The notes under the pieces: model-generated
The model's database searches: none
The model's input: only the letters and a program-made list of their open reading frames with translations
Told to the model about the DNA's origin: nothing
Shown here: one piece after another, positions 9,162-18,637 of the stretch
Position numbering within the stretch: position 1 is the stretch's first letter
Layout of the letters: each line of letters opens with the position of its first letter
Made by a program: the position numbers and the translations under genes
Assembly: GCF_947496075.1 (NCBI RefSeq)
Contig: NZ_CANMBJ010000009.1
Span: forward strand, 1-64,000
DNA: 64,000 nt
Source of the DNA: an uncultured Tateyamaria sp.
GTDB taxonomy: Bacteria > Pseudomonadota > Alphaproteobacteria > Rhodobacterales > Rhodobacteraceae
Direction of reading: 5' to 3'

Positions 9162-9556
9162 GCCCTGTCCTCCTTTTCCACCGGGCCGCCTTGCGCTTCC
9201 CAGGTCGAGAAACCTTCGCGCAGATGCCCCGCCTCAAATCCCATGTCCTTCAATGTGGCGACGGTCAGCGCCGATCGCCAGCCCGAGGCACAATGAAACA
9301 GGTATGTTTTGTCAGCCTGACCGAACACGTCCTTGAAGTAGGGGCTGTTGGGGTCGACCCAAAACTCGATCATGCCGCGCGGCGCATGGACCGATCCGGG
9401 GATGTATCCACTGCGCTGACGTTCGCGAATGTCCCGGATATCGACGATAACGACGTCAGGATTATCCACTGACTTGATGGCATCCACCGTCTCAACCTCT
9501 TTGATGCGGGCGCGCGCATCGGCGACCATTTTCGCGGCAGTTGTCTTCAGGCCCAT
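9158..9556 (-). CDS. Rhodanese-like sulfurtransferase
   Basis: 132 residues, a single rhodanese domain that transfers sulfane sulfur through a catalytic cysteine. Seen: VVIVDIRDIRERQRSGYIPG (the CH2A region) and the active loop CASGWRS with the catalytic Cys, then GFEAGHLREGFSTWEAQGGP. The start at 9556 has GGAGG upstream. It is the first gene of a two-gene operon with the MBL-fold persulfide dioxygenase-like protein. Confidence 0.88.
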   Translation of the reverse strand: MGLKTTAAKMVADARARIKEVETVDAIKSVDNPDVVIVDIRDIRERQRSGYIPGSVHAPRGMIEFWVDPNSPYFKDVFGQADKTYLFHCASGWRSALTVATLKDMGFEAGHLREGFSTWEAQGGPVEKEDRA

Positions 9557-9713
9557 CGGCACCTCCGTTTGAACATGGGAACTGTGCCAGCAGCTTTCTG
9601 TGGCGGCAAGGCCAGTAAGCGACCCGTAATGTGGATTATGTAAAATTATGCAGCCGGGGTGGACGCCCAAGCCTCGTTCGGGTCATGTGCCGTTAACAAG
9701 GAAAGGGCCAGCC

Positions 9714-10409
9714 ATGGGCTTTGTCATACCGCTTCCGCAGCAAGCCTCTGTCGCTGTTGCAGGGTCAGAAGACCGCTTCCCGGTCCGCCGCATCTTTTGC
9801 GTTGGACGGAATTATGCCGCCCATGCGCGCGAGATGGGCAAGGATCCCGACCGTGAGCCACCGTTCTTCTTTACCAAACCCGCGGACGCCGTTGCCGACA
9901 GCCCCTGCACCATTCCTTATCCGCCGCTGACGGCAGACCTGCATCACGAGATCGAGTTGGTCATCGCCATCGGTACCGGAGGCGCAAACATCCCGGCCGA
10001 TGCCGTCATGGATCACGTCTGGGGCGCCGGTGTGGGCATCGACATGACGCGCCGCGATCTACAGGCCGAAGCCAAGAAAATGGGCCGCCCATGGGACTGG
10101 GCAAAAGCGTTTGATTTTTCCGCCCCCATGTCGCCGCTTGTGCCGCTGGTGGATGTTCCCAGCCTGACCGCTGGGCGTATCTGGCTCGCCGTGAACGGAG
10201 AGATGCGGCAGGATGCAGACATTTCGGACCTGATCTGGCCCGTCCGCGATCACGTGGCTTACCTATCGCAAGCGGTGACGCTGGCCCCGGGCGACCTGAT
10301 CATGACAGGTACCCCTGCCGGAGTGGGCGCTGTCGACCCGGGAGACGTAATGACCGGGGGCGTCGCTGGGATCGGAGAGGTCGAAGTGACTGTCGGGTCT
10401 CGAGGCTAA
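9714..10409 (+). CDS. Fumarylacetoacetate hydrolase-family protein
   Basis: 231 residues of the FAH fold. Members hydrolyse or decarboxylate beta-diketo acids, e.g. acylpyruvases and oxaloacetate decarboxylases. Seen: FCVGRNYAAHAREMG, FFFTKPADAV, HHEIELVIAIG (metal-binding E-x-E), the DMTRRDLQ segment, and the closing LIMTGTPAGVGAVDPGD. The start at 9714 follows GGAAAGG. It ends 4 bp into the convergent isochorismatase gene. Confidence 0.88.
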   Translation: MGFVIPLPQQASVAVAGSEDRFPVRRIFCVGRNYAAHAREMGKDPDREPPFFFTKPADAVADSPCTIPYPPLTADLHHEIELVIAIGTGGANIPADAVMDHVWGAGVGIDMTRRDLQAEAKKMGRPWDWAKAFDFSAPMSPLVPLVDVPSLTAGRIWLAVNGEMRQDADISDLIWPVRDHVAYLSQAVTLAPGDLIMTGTPAGVGAVDPGDVMTGGVAGIGEVEVTVGSRG

Positions 10410-11017
10410 AGTCCCGCCAAAACCTCTTTCAAACTGCGGCGTGCGCCGGTTTGCAGATACTCCATGGCCCGCAAGGACGCCTCGTGCGCCTCCAGACTTG
10501 ATCCGGCGACGCAATCCTCGATCACGCGGCAGAAATAGTCGTGCTGGTGCCCGTCAACAAAAGTGTAGTGCACACAGACATCGGTCAGCCCGCCGACCAG
10601 CAGCAAAGTGTCAACCTTGAGACCTTTCAGCAGGATCTCGAAATCCGTCCCGAAAAAGGCCGAATAGCGCCGCTTGCGGATCACGTAATCATCCGGACGC
10701 ACATCCATTTCCTTGACCGCCAGCGCCGTGGCCGGGTTGTTTTCAAGACAGTGCACATCCTCGTCCCCGTCCAGTTCGCGGCCAAAATCGACCATGGACG
10801 GATGGTGGACCTCTTGGATGAAAATCACCGGCACGTCTGCGGCGCGCGCGGCGTCAATCGCGGTACGTGCAGCCAGCATACGATCCTTGTAGCCGGGCAT
10901 ATTGTCGATCGACCGCACTTCGCTGTCGTCGATAAATGTACTGGCCTGAATGTCGATCACGATCAGAGCCGCACGGCCCTCGATCAAAGCACGCGGTGTC
11001 TTGCTTGCGTTTGCCAT
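10406..11017 (-). CDS. Isochorismatase-family cysteine hydrolase
   Basis: 203 residues. Seen: ALIVIDIQ (catalytic aspartate), RKRRYSAFFGTDFE (catalytic lysine region) and GLTDVCVHYT (nucleophilic cysteine), the three positions of the cysteine hydrolase triad. Members hydrolyse amides such as nicotinamide, N-carbamoyl compounds or biuret. The start ATG at 11017 shares one base with the glpK stop (TGATG), so this is the third gene of the glpD-glpK operon, although no glycerol-related function is evident. Confidence 0.85.
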   Translation of the reverse strand: MANASKTPRALIEGRAALIVIDIQASTFIDDSEVRSIDNMPGYKDRMLAARTAIDAARAADVPVIFIQEVHHPSMVDFGRELDGDEDVHCLENNPATALAVKEMDVRPDDYVIRKRRYSAFFGTDFEILLKGLKVDTLLLVGGLTDVCVHYTFVDGHQHDYFCRVIEDCVAGSSLEAHEASLRAMEYLQTGARRSLKEVLAGL

Positions 11018-12489
11018 CAAACGGCCTGCGTTGCATTGATGGCGCGTTTCCAACGGCCATAGCCCGCTTCACGCGCATCTTCCGACATCTGCGGATCAAA
11101 CCGTGCTTCGCGTGCCCATGTGGCAGCGAAGCCTTCGGTATCCGGGTAGATGCCAGCACGCATGCCGGCCAGCCATGCCGCCCCCAGTGCCGTTGTCTCG
11201 AGCCCGGCAGGCCGATCTACCGGCGCGCCCAGCATGTCCGACAGGAATTGCATGGCCCAGTCATTGGCGCTGAGCCCGCCATCAACGCGCAGCACTGCAT
11301 CGCCCGCATCGGGCCAATCCGCCCGCATCGCTTCCCAAAGATCGCGGGTTTGGAAGCCAACGCTTTCCAATGCCGCGCGCGCCATGTCGGCAGGCCCCGT
11401 ATCCCTGGTCAAACCGAAGGTGGCCCCACGGCAATCCGGGTTCCAATACGGGGCACCCAGACCAGTGAAAGCCGGAACGAGAGTCACGTTCCCACTGCCC
11501 TTCTCGGCCAGCGCCTGCGTTTCGGCTGCACTGGCAATGATGCCCAACCCGTCACGCAGCCACTGCACCACGGCCCCGGCGATAAAGATCGATCCTTCCA
11601 GCGCATAGGTCGGCTTGCCATCCAGCTGATAGGCCACGGTGGTCAGCAAACGGTTGTTCGAAGTCACCGGCGCATCGCCCGTGTTCAAGAGCGCAAAGCA
11701 GCCCGTGCCATAGGTCGATTTCAGCATGCCTGGCTCGAAACAAGCCTGCCCGATGGTCGCTGCCTGCTGGTCGCCCGCCACGCCATAAATCGGCGTCTCG
11801 CCACCCAGCAAATCCGTCACGCCAAAGTCAGATGCGCAATCGCGGACCTCGGGCAGCATCTCCATCGGAATGTCGAGCATGGCGCACATCTCGGGGCTCC
11901 AGGCGCCCTTGTGGATGTCGTAAAGCATGGTGCGTGCGGCATTGGTCGCATCGGTGACATGGGCCGTGCGGCCCGTCATGTGCCAGATCAGGAAGCTGTC
12001 GACCGTGCCGAACAGCAGCTTGCCCGCCTTGGCCCGATCCCGCGATCCCTCATGCTGATCAAGGATCCACTTCACCTTGGTTGCACTGAAGTACGGGTCT
12101 AGCAGCAAACCGGTGATCGCCGTCACCTGGTCGCCATGCCCTTCGGCCCGCAACCCTTCGCACATCTGCGCCGTGCGGCGGTCCTGCCAGACGATGGCGT
12201 TGTGCAACGGCTCACCTGTTTCCGCATCCCAGATCACGGTTGTTTCGCGCTGGTTGGTGATGCCGATGGCAGCAATGTCCCCTGCCCCAAGACCTGCCTT
12301 ATCCATAGCCGCCTTGCACGTCGATTGCACAGTGGCCCACAGATCGGCGGGTTTGTGTTCCACCCAGCCACTGTTCGGGAAATGCTGCTTGAATTCTTCC
12401 TGCGCCGAGGCGACAGGCTGCATGTTCCCGTCAAACACAATCGCACGCGAGGACGTGGTGCCCTGATCGATGGCAAGAATATGGGTCAT
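11017..12489 (-). CDS. glpK: Glycerol kinase
   Basis: 490 residues. It phosphorylates glycerol to sn-glycerol-3-phosphate with ATP. Seen: [16 protein letters not shown] at the N-terminus (phosphate 1 motif), [49 protein letters not shown] and DGGLSANDW, all hallmarks of FGGY-family glycerol kinase. Its ATG overlaps the glpD stop by 4 bp. The order glpD-glpK without a glp transporter or regulator implies that these are supplied elsewhere. Confidence 0.96.
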   Translation of the reverse strand: MTHILAIDQGTTSSRAIVFDGNMQPVASAQEEFKQHFPNSGWVEHKPADLWATVQSTCKAAMDKAGLGAGDIAAIGITNQRETTVIWDAETGEPLHNAIVWQDRRTAQMCEGLRAEGHGDQVTAITGLLLDPYFSATKVKWILDQHEGSRDRAKAGKLLFGTVDSFLIWHMTGRTAHVTDATNAARTMLYDIHKGAWSPEMCAMLDIPMEMLPEVRDCASDFGVTDLLGGETPIYGVAGDQQAATIGQACFEPGMLKSTYGTGCFALLNTGDAPVTSNNRLLTTVAYQLDGKPTYALEGSIFIAGAVVQWLRDGLGIIASAAETQALAEKGSGNVTLVPAFTGLGAPYWNPDCRGATFGLTRDTGPADMARAALESVGFQTRDLWEAMRADWPDAGDAVLRVDGGLSANDWAMQFLSDMLGAPVDRPAGLETTALGAAWLAGMRAGIYPDTEGFAATWAREARFDPQMSEDAREAGYGRWKRAINATQAV

Positions 12490-14021
12490 GCAGCGTTTTC
12501 CTTCATCCAGTCGTCCACGGCGGTGCGTTCTTCTGCACTCAGGCGCAAACCAAGTTTGGTCCGCCGCCACAATGCATCATCACCCGCCACCGCGTATTCG
12601 TGGGTCATCATCCATTTGAGCTCGGCTCCGGTCAATGTGGCACCGAAAGCGGGCCCCAGATCCTCTGCCGATTTAGCGTCGCCCAGCACGTCCCACGCTT
12701 CGGTGCCGTATGCCCGGATCAAGCGCGCGGCCCATTTCTGGTCAAGAAACGGGTACTCAGCGACCAGCTTCGATGTCAGCGACCCGACCTCGACCACCTT
12801 AAAATCCCCGCCGGGCAGCGCGACACCAGCGGTCCAGGCATCGCCCAGCCCCATCTTGGCCAGGGCCTTCTCTGCCAGCTTGCGATAGGTTGTGATCTTG
12901 CCGCCAAAAACGCTCAGAACCGGCGGTCCATTCTCATCCAGCGCCAGCACATAATCCCGCGTCGCAGCCGTGGCCGAAGACGCGCCATCATCATAAAGGG
13001 GACGCACGCCTGAATAGGTCCAGACGACATCTTCTTGCGTCACCGGCTTCTCGAAATACTCAGACGCAAAAGCGCACAGGTAGTCGCGTTCCTCATCGGT
13101 GATTGCTGGCTTGGTGTCCGCATCCGTATGCTCGGCATCGGTGGTGCCAATCAGGGTGAAGTCCTGCTCATACGGAATGGCAAAGATGATCCGTCCATCA
13201 GTGCCCTGGAAGAAATACGCCTTGTCGTGGTCATAAAGCCGCTTGGTCACGATGTGTGAGCCGCGCACCAGCCGGATGTTGTGCTGCGAGTTTTGCCGCA
13301 TCACACCGGTCAGAATGTCGGCCACCCATGGCCCACCTGCGTTGACCAGGGCCTTGGCGCGATAGGTTCCCTTCTCGGTCTCGATCCGCCAAGTATCACC
13401 ATCCCGCGTGGCCTCCTGAACCGCGCAGCGGGTCAGGATGGTCGCGCCGCGCGCCTCGGCATCGCGGGCATTCAGCATGACCAGCCGTGAATCCTCGACC
13501 CAGCAGTCACTATATTCATAGGCCATCTTGAAGCGTGACTTGAGGCCCTTGCCCTCGGACGCGGTGGTCAGGTCCAGCGTCTTGGTCCCCGGCAGGATCT
13601 CCCGCCCACCCAAATTGTCATACAGAAACAGGCCCAAACGGACGAGCCATGCAGGCCGCCGCCCTTTCTCGATCCACGGCATCACAACGCGCAACAAACG
13701 CGAGGTCGGCGTGTCACTGTCAAACCGCATGTCGGGGGCGTAGGGCAGGACAAAGCGCATGGGCCAACTGATATGCGGCATCGCCTTCAGCAGCACCTCG
13801 CGCTCTTTCAGCGCGGATTTCACCAGCCCGAATTCGAAGAACTCAAGATAGCGCAGCCCACCATGAAACAGCTTGGTCGACGCAGACGAGGTTGCGCCCC
13901 CCAGATCACCGGCCTCGGCCAAGGCAACACTCAGGCCACGGCCCGACGCGTCACGGGCAATCCCGGCGCCATTGATGCCGCCACCAATCACAAACAGATC
14001 ATAGATTTTGTCGTCCGACAC
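12486..14021 (-). CDS. glpD: Glycerol-3-phosphate dehydrogenase (aerobic, FAD)
   Basis: 511 residues. It oxidises glycerol-3-phosphate to dihydroxyacetone phosphate and passes electrons to quinone at the membrane. Seen: [20 protein letters not shown] (FAD-binding), [38 protein letters not shown], and [15 protein letters not shown] near the C-terminal domain. I chose the GTG start at 14021 because a strong GGAGG lies eight bases upstream; an ATG at 14063 would extend the protein with sequence unlike the family. Confidence 0.95.
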   Translation of the reverse strand: MSDDKIYDLFVIGGGINGAGIARDASGRGLSVALAEAGDLGGATSSASTKLFHGGLRYLEFFEFGLVKSALKEREVLLKAMPHISWPMRFVLPYAPDMRFDSDTPTSRLLRVVMPWIEKGRRPAWLVRLGLFLYDNLGGREILPGTKTLDLTTASEGKGLKSRFKMAYEYSDCWVEDSRLVMLNARDAEARGATILTRCAVQEATRDGDTWRIETEKGTYRAKALVNAGGPWVADILTGVMRQNSQHNIRLVRGSHIVTKRLYDHDKAYFFQGTDGRIIFAIPYEQDFTLIGTTDAEHTDADTKPAITDEERDYLCAFASEYFEKPVTQEDVVWTYSGVRPLYDDGASSATAATRDYVLALDENGPPVLSVFGGKITTYRKLAEKALAKMGLGDAWTAGVALPGGDFKVVEVGSLTSKLVAEYPFLDQKWAARLIRAYGTEAWDVLGDAKSAEDLGPAFGATLTGAELKWMMTHEYAVAGDDALWRRTKLGLRLSAEERTAVDDWMKENAA

Positions 14022-14088
14022 GCCCGCGTCCTCCGGATGGGTACGGAGTCCTCTTAAAACCATAGTAGGCAGTGATCAATCGTTAGCG

Positions 14089-14718
14089 TTAACGTTGCGG
14101 CGTGATGTCCTTGAGGCCCAACAGAACGGCCGCCCCGATCATAAGGCCACCGCACACCCGGTTGATGGCCGTCATGGATCGCTGTGCAAAACGGGCGGCC
14201 ACCCGGTCCCCGGCCCAGCCCCACAACAGCAGCGTGGCACCGTCCACGACAAGATACGTGGCCCCAAGGATCAACAGCTGCGGCAGGATTGGCGCATTGA
14301 CCGTGATAAATTGCGGGAACAGGGCCGCAAAGAAGACAACGGCAAACGGGTTGGTCATCGAGGTTATGAATCCAAGGCGAAACAGCCGAACCGGATGGGC
14401 AGCGCTATCCGCACGCCCGCGCCCACTCTCCCCTCGGGACATCATCATCCGCAGCCCGATCCATACCAGATAGGCCACGCCCAACCACTTGATGACACCA
14501 AAGGCCGCCGCAGACGTGGCAATCACCGCAGCAAGACCAAAAGCGGCAGCCGTCATCTGGATCACGTTCGCACTCAAATCACCGGCAATCACCCAGACAG
14601 AGCGGCGCAACCCGTGCTTCATCGCATTTGCAATGATCAAAAGCTGGCTGGTATCCGGCGGTGTGGCAAAAAACACCGCAACAGCCGCGAGGTACAAAAG
14701 ATAGATCTCGACACTCAC
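14089..14718 (-). CDS. LysE/RhtB-family amino-acid exporter
   Basis: 209 residues with about six hydrophobic segments. The N-terminal PPDTSQLLIIANAMKHGLRR corresponds to the LysE motif (P-G-P-x-x-x-x-v-x-x-x-x-x-x-G-x-r-x-G). LysE proteins export basic amino acids, homoserine or related metabolites. The start overlaps the idi stop by 4 bp, so this gene is the tail of the idi-bchP operon. A link to pigment synthesis is not evident. Confidence 0.85.
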   Translation of the reverse strand: MSVEIYLLYLAAVAVFFATPPDTSQLLIIANAMKHGLRRSVWVIAGDLSANVIQMTAAAFGLAAVIATSAAAFGVIKWLGVAYLVWIGLRMMMSRGESGRGRADSAAHPVRLFRLGFITSMTNPFAVVFFAALFPQFITVNAPILPQLLILGATYLVVDGATLLLWGWAGDRVAARFAQRSMTAINRVCGGLMIGAAVLLGLKDITPQR

Positions 14719-15257
14719 ACCCGCGCGGCCTGCGCCAGGTCAGCGCCAAAGATCGTGTCGGCATGGTCCGCCAGGTAGATGCGCAGCCATGGCGTAAAAC
14801 GATCAGGATGACGGGCCACCGTGGCCATCAGATCGTGGTAGTCGACCCATTTGTATGCCATGACCTCATCCGGGTTCGGCGCAACGCGCAGATCGCCCCG
14901 GGCGTGGCCCAGATAGACCTCGACCACCTCATGCTCAATCAACCCATCACCCACATCGGCGCGGTACTCCAGATGGTGGCGATGCTCGAGCGGCACGCCA
15001 GTCACGCCCAACTCTTCATTCAGGCGGCGGGCTGCGCATACCGAAGGCGCTTCGTCCCATTCGGGATGCGTGCAACAGGTGTTCGCCCACAGGCCCGGCG
15101 TGTGATACTTACCCATCGCGCGCTGCTGCAACAACACCTCGGTGCCACGCACAACAAAGACCGACACGGCCTTGTGCTTCAGACCGCGCTGATGCGCCTC
15201 CAGTTTTTCAACCGGAGTCAACGCGCCGTCGACCCAGGCCGGGATCATGATCGTCAT
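14715..15257 (-). CDS. idi: Isopentenyl-diphosphate delta-isomerase, type 1
   Basis: 180 residues, Nudix-like type 1 enzyme. It interconverts IPP and DMAPP, supplying precursors for carotenoids and for the geranylgeranyl/phytyl tail of bacteriochlorophyll. Seen: GLWANTCCTHPEWDE with the catalytic cysteine, AARRLNEELGV (Nudix-type helix) and YRADVGDGLIEHEVVEVYLG with the catalytic glutamate. The ATG at 15257 overlaps the bchP stop (ATGA). This bchP-idi order is standard in Rhodobacterales PGCs. Confidence 0.95.
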   Translation of the reverse strand: MTIMIPAWVDGALTPVEKLEAHQRGLKHKAVSVFVVRGTEVLLQQRAMGKYHTPGLWANTCCTHPEWDEAPSVCAARRLNEELGVTGVPLEHRHHLEYRADVGDGLIEHEVVEVYLGHARGDLRVAPNPDEVMAYKWVDYHDLMATVARHPDRFTPWLRIYLADHADTIFGADLAQAARV

Positions 15258-16432
15258 ACGTGGTTCGCCTTCACCAGCCCGGTCAGGTGGGCCATGTTCT
15301 TGATACCGATCTTCAGATGCGCCATGGGCCGCGCCTTGACCAGCTTCTTGTTCATATACGCCTCGAAGGTCAGACGCTGCACATCTATGTCGTGACAAAG
15401 TGACACAAAGCGTTCGCGCCGGTCGTCACTGCGATAATAGGCATTCTGCATCGACGCCAGAACCCGGAACACAGTCTTGTGCTCGCGCATGAACAGCTTG
15501 CGCGCCAGTTTCAGGTCCTTGACGCGGCCCGACGCCAGCATAGCCGCACAGGCCGTCGCGGCCACTCGGCCCCCAACCATGGCATAGTAGATGCCTTCGC
15601 CCGAGGACGGGGCCACGACACCAGCCGCATCCCCAGCCAAGACAACATCCTTGCCGTTGTCCCAACGATCCATCGGTTTCAGGGGTATGGGTGCGCCTTC
15701 CTTGCGCAAGGTCTCGCACTCGTCCAGACCGGATGCAACGCGCAGCGCCGCCGTCGCTTCCTTGAGGTTCACAGACGATTGCTCGGACCCCATCCCAACG
15801 CTTGTCGTGCCACCATGCGGAAACACCCAGCCATAGAAGTCGGGCGATATGGACCCGTCATAGATCACGTCACAGCGCATCGGATCGTAGGTGTCGGTTG
15901 CCTCCGGAGCCTTGATGATCTCGTGATAGGCAAAGACAAGCGGCACCTTGTCCGCGCCCTCGACCTCGGCCTGCCCCACGCGGGACTTGGCGCCATCGGC
16001 TCCGATCACCAGCTTGCACGGCAGTTCGCGGTGTTCCTGCGTTTCCTTGTCACGGTAGATCACCACTGGATGCCCATCGGGTCGGTCGATACGCACAAAC
16101 GTACCGGTGAAATACTCAGCCCCCGCATCGGCGGCGCGCTGGCGCAGGAACGGATCGAAATCCTTCCGATCGACCATCCCGACATACCCGTTCTCGATCG
16201 GGATATCGACGCGACGACCCGTGGGGGAAATCATGCGGGCCGTCGTGACTTTGGTCAGCAACTGCTCTTCCCCGATGTGAAAATCCTGCATCAGCCGGGG
16301 CGGAATGGCACCACCACAGGGTTTGATCCGCCCCTCGCGGTCCAGCAGGGCAACGGAATGGCCTGACCGCACCAGATCCTCGGCTGCGGTGGCCCCGGAC
16401 GGCCCACCCCCCACAACAACGACATCATACAT
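15254..16432 (-). CDS. bchP: Geranylgeranyl diphosphate/geranylgeranyl-bacteriochlorophyll reductase
   Basis: 392 residues. It reduces the geranylgeranyl chain of bacteriochlorophyll a to phytyl using NADPH. Seen: VVVVGGGPSGATAAEDLVRSG, the N-terminal dinucleotide fold; LVIGADGAKSRVGQAEVEG; and VLAGDAAGVVAPSSGEGIYYAM, the second FAD-binding motif. The length matches the family. It lies between the PucC-family gene (4 bp upstream) and idi in one minus-strand operon starting at bchG. Confidence 0.96.
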   Translation of the reverse strand: MYDVVVVGGGPSGATAAEDLVRSGHSVALLDREGRIKPCGGAIPPRLMQDFHIGEEQLLTKVTTARMISPTGRRVDIPIENGYVGMVDRKDFDPFLRQRAADAGAEYFTGTFVRIDRPDGHPVVIYRDKETQEHRELPCKLVIGADGAKSRVGQAEVEGADKVPLVFAYHEIIKAPEATDTYDPMRCDVIYDGSISPDFYGWVFPHGGTTSVGMGSEQSSVNLKEATAALRVASGLDECETLRKEGAPIPLKPMDRWDNGKDVVLAGDAAGVVAPSSGEGIYYAMVGGRVAATACAAMLASGRVKDLKLARKLFMREHKTVFRVLASMQNAYYRSDDRRERFVSLCHDIDVQRLTFEAYMNKKLVKARPMAHLKIGIKNMAHLTGLVKANHV

Positions 16433-16436
16433 CAGA

Positions 16437-17693
16437 TCATTCCCCCGGAACCAAGGTTACATCATAGGTCTCTGCCGCCCGCATCACGCGAGAGGCGACC
16501 AGAGCGGCGCACAGGAACAGCGCCGCTTCGAATGTGAAAACCGTGCCATAAGCAGCAGCGTCGGGCAGGATCAAACGGGTCAGGTCCAGCATGCCCGTGG
16601 CGACCAACCCAGCCAGACCCGCGGCAATGGCCTGCGCCGCACCAAAGACACCCATGCGGGTGCCGGTGTTGCGCGCATGGGCGGCGGCCAACTGCATCAT
16701 TGAACCGACCGCGCCAACGACAAACAGCCCGTTGCCCAAGCCCAGCACAACCGTCGACGGCACCAGCGGCAGACCGGTCCCCAGACCCAACAGGCCAAGC
16801 GCCGACAGCACACAGCCCGTCACAGCCCAAAACCGCAGGCTGCCAATCCGCAGATGCGACAGGACCCCCGCCGCAATCATCCCCATCAGGGCGGCCCCAT
16901 CCTTGCCGCCCGACAGCTTGGTGCTGTCCTCGGGGCTCAGGCCATGCACATGACCGGCAAAAGGCTCGAAGATCAGTTCGGACAGGTAAAACGCGAGGAT
17001 CGACAGAAAGACAAACCCGGTAAACTGGCGCGCCGCGGGGTCAGCCCATGTGCGACGCAGGGCTGCAATCAATGGCGTATCATCCGCCTGATGCTCGAAT
17101 GCGGCATGGCTCTCAACACCGATAGTTGCGATCACAGACAGAAGGAAAGCCACCGCACAAACCGCCGCGACAACCCATACCAGACGATCCGGGCTGTAAG
17201 GCTCCAGCGCGATGCCGGTCCCGACAGAGGCAAAGATCGCGCCGGCAATCAGCAATAGCCACGCCAACGTCGCCCCTGCCCCTTTGCGCGGCCCGGTCAC
17301 GCAGGCCAGAAGCGCAAGGAACGATGTGCCCGCCGCTCCGATCCCAAGTCCAATCGCGGCATAGGACAGAAGCCAAACGGCCAGTGCCAAAGGCACCGAA
17401 GTCTCGGCAAGCAATATGCCCCACGCCGCGCCAATCACACCCAGAGCAACAACAGCAATGCCACCAAGAATAAAAGGCGTTCGCCCACCCTTCACATCCG
17501 ACCGATGGCCCCAAACAGGCCGGGTCAACTGCACACCATAATGCAGAGCGACCAGCAGACCGGGCAGCAAAGCGGGCAAGGCCAGCTCGACCGTCATCAG
17601 CCGATTGAACAGGTTCACGGGCAGCGCGGCCAGCCCTCCGATGGCGGCATTCACCAGACACAGACGCACCAACATGCCCCAGCCAGCAATCAT
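16437..17693 (-). CDS. PucC/BCH-family transporter (bacteriochlorophyll synthase 44.5 kDa chain)
   Basis: 418 residues with about twelve membrane segments, major-facilitator-like BCH1/PucC family. Seen: NLFNRLMTVELALPALLPGL and HRSDVKGGRTPFILGG, the family loop after helix 2. Homologues sit between bchG and bchP in purple bacteria (orf427/428) and are thought to handle bacteriochlorophyll delivery. The ATG at 17693 overlaps the bchG stop by 4 bp. A second family member, lhaA, is at 29.8 kb. The precise substrate is not established. Confidence 0.92.
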   Translation of the reverse strand: MIAGWGMLVRLCLVNAAIGGLAALPVNLFNRLMTVELALPALLPGLLVALHYGVQLTRPVWGHRSDVKGGRTPFILGGIAVVALGVIGAAWGILLAETSVPLALAVWLLSYAAIGLGIGAAGTSFLALLACVTGPRKGAGATLAWLLLIAGAIFASVGTGIALEPYSPDRLVWVVAAVCAVAFLLSVIATIGVESHAAFEHQADDTPLIAALRRTWADPAARQFTGFVFLSILAFYLSELIFEPFAGHVHGLSPEDSTKLSGGKDGAALMGMIAAGVLSHLRIGSLRFWAVTGCVLSALGLLGLGTGLPLVPSTVVLGLGNGLFVVGAVGSMMQLAAAHARNTGTRMGVFGAAQAIAAGLAGLVATGMLDLTRLILPDAAAYGTVFTFEAALFLCAALVASRVMRAAETYDVTLVPGE

Positions 17694-18589
17694 GCCAGCC
17701 CCCGCAGTGCAAAGGCGGCAATCATCATGCCGGAGACATAGAGCAGCACACCCGTGCCATTGTACCAAGGCGCCTTCGCCTTGGGATCACGGAACATAAT
17801 GGTCATGGCCCAGAATTGCAGCAACAGGACCAAGGCAACCCCCGCCGCATGGGCGGGCCGATCCCACAGGGCCAAAAGCGCAATCACCACAGCCTGCGGC
17901 ACCGCCATCACGGCACAGGCCACCTGTGCCGCGCGACGCGGACCAAGCGTGACAGGCAGGGAATTGACCCCCATCTGCCGGTCGCCTTCCAGCGCTTTGA
18001 AATCATTCAGGGTCATAATGCCATGCGCGCCCAGCCCATAGAGGAGCGCCACCAGCAACACCTCGCCGCGCGGTGCGCCTGCACTCAGCACGGCGGCGCC
18101 AGTGATCCAGGGCAAAGTCTCATAGCTCAGACCGACAAGGCCCGGACCCCACCAGCCCGACCGCTTTAGGCGGACAGGTTCCGCCGAATAAGCCCACGCG
18201 GCCAACACGCCCGCAATCGTCGCGGCAAAGCCCCACGGACCCAATTGCCAACCGACAAACAAGGACAAAGCGGACATTGCCAACGCAATCCACAGCCCCC
18301 ATCGCCCCGGGATACGACCCGATGGGATCGGGCGGTCGGGTTCATTGATGGCGTCCACATGCCGGTCGCACCAGTCATTTGCAGCCTGAGACATCCCGCA
18401 CACGATAGGGCCCGCCAAAAGCACACCCAGCAAGATCAAAGACCACTGCCCCGCCGGGGACGCCCCGGATGAGATGACACCACACAGATAGGCCCACATC
18501 GGCGGGAACCACGTGATCGGTTTGATCAGGCGCAGGGCCGCCGCAGGCTCGGGAAATCGGCGCGCAGGTAAAGGGTGGCTGACATCCAT
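17690..18589 (-). CDS. bchG: Bacteriochlorophyll a synthase (geranylgeranyl/phytyl transferase)
   Basis: 299 residues, UbiA prenyltransferase family, membrane-bound. It esterifies bacteriochlorophyllide a with geranylgeranyl diphosphate. Seen: LIKPITWFPPMWAYLCG at the N-terminus; NDWCDRHVDAINEPDRPIPS, the Mg-diphosphate motif (NDxxDxxxDxxxEPxRPIPS); and TLNDFKALEGDRQMG, the second aspartate-rich motif. The start at 18589 matches homologues but has no ribosome-binding site, and a PpsR box begins two bases upstream of it. First gene of bchG-pucC-like-bchP-idi-lysE. Confidence 0.96.
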   Translation of the reverse strand: MDVSHPLPARRFPEPAAALRLIKPITWFPPMWAYLCGVISSGASPAGQWSLILLGVLLAGPIVCGMSQAANDWCDRHVDAINEPDRPIPSGRIPGRWGLWIALAMSALSLFVGWQLGPWGFAATIAGVLAAWAYSAEPVRLKRSGWWGPGLVGLSYETLPWITGAAVLSAGAPRGEVLLVALLYGLGAHGIMTLNDFKALEGDRQMGVNSLPVTLGPRRAAQVACAVMAVPQAVVIALLALWDRPAHAAGVALVLLLQFWAMTIMFRDPKAKAPWYNGTGVLLYVSGMMIAAFALRGLA

Positions 18590-18590
18590 G

Positions 18591-18608
18591 TGTCAACTAT
18601 GGCTGACA
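18591..18608. promoter_or_regulatory. PpsR box upstream of bchG
   Basis: TGTCAACTATGGCTGACA matches TGT-N12-ACA and the tighter TGTC-N10-GACA. It lies in the 48-bp gap between ppsR and bchG and almost touches the bchG ATG, so bound repressor would cover the start site. Confidence 0.8.
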
Positions 18609-18637
18609 CTTTGAGTCGGTGCAAGGGTTGCAGCGGG

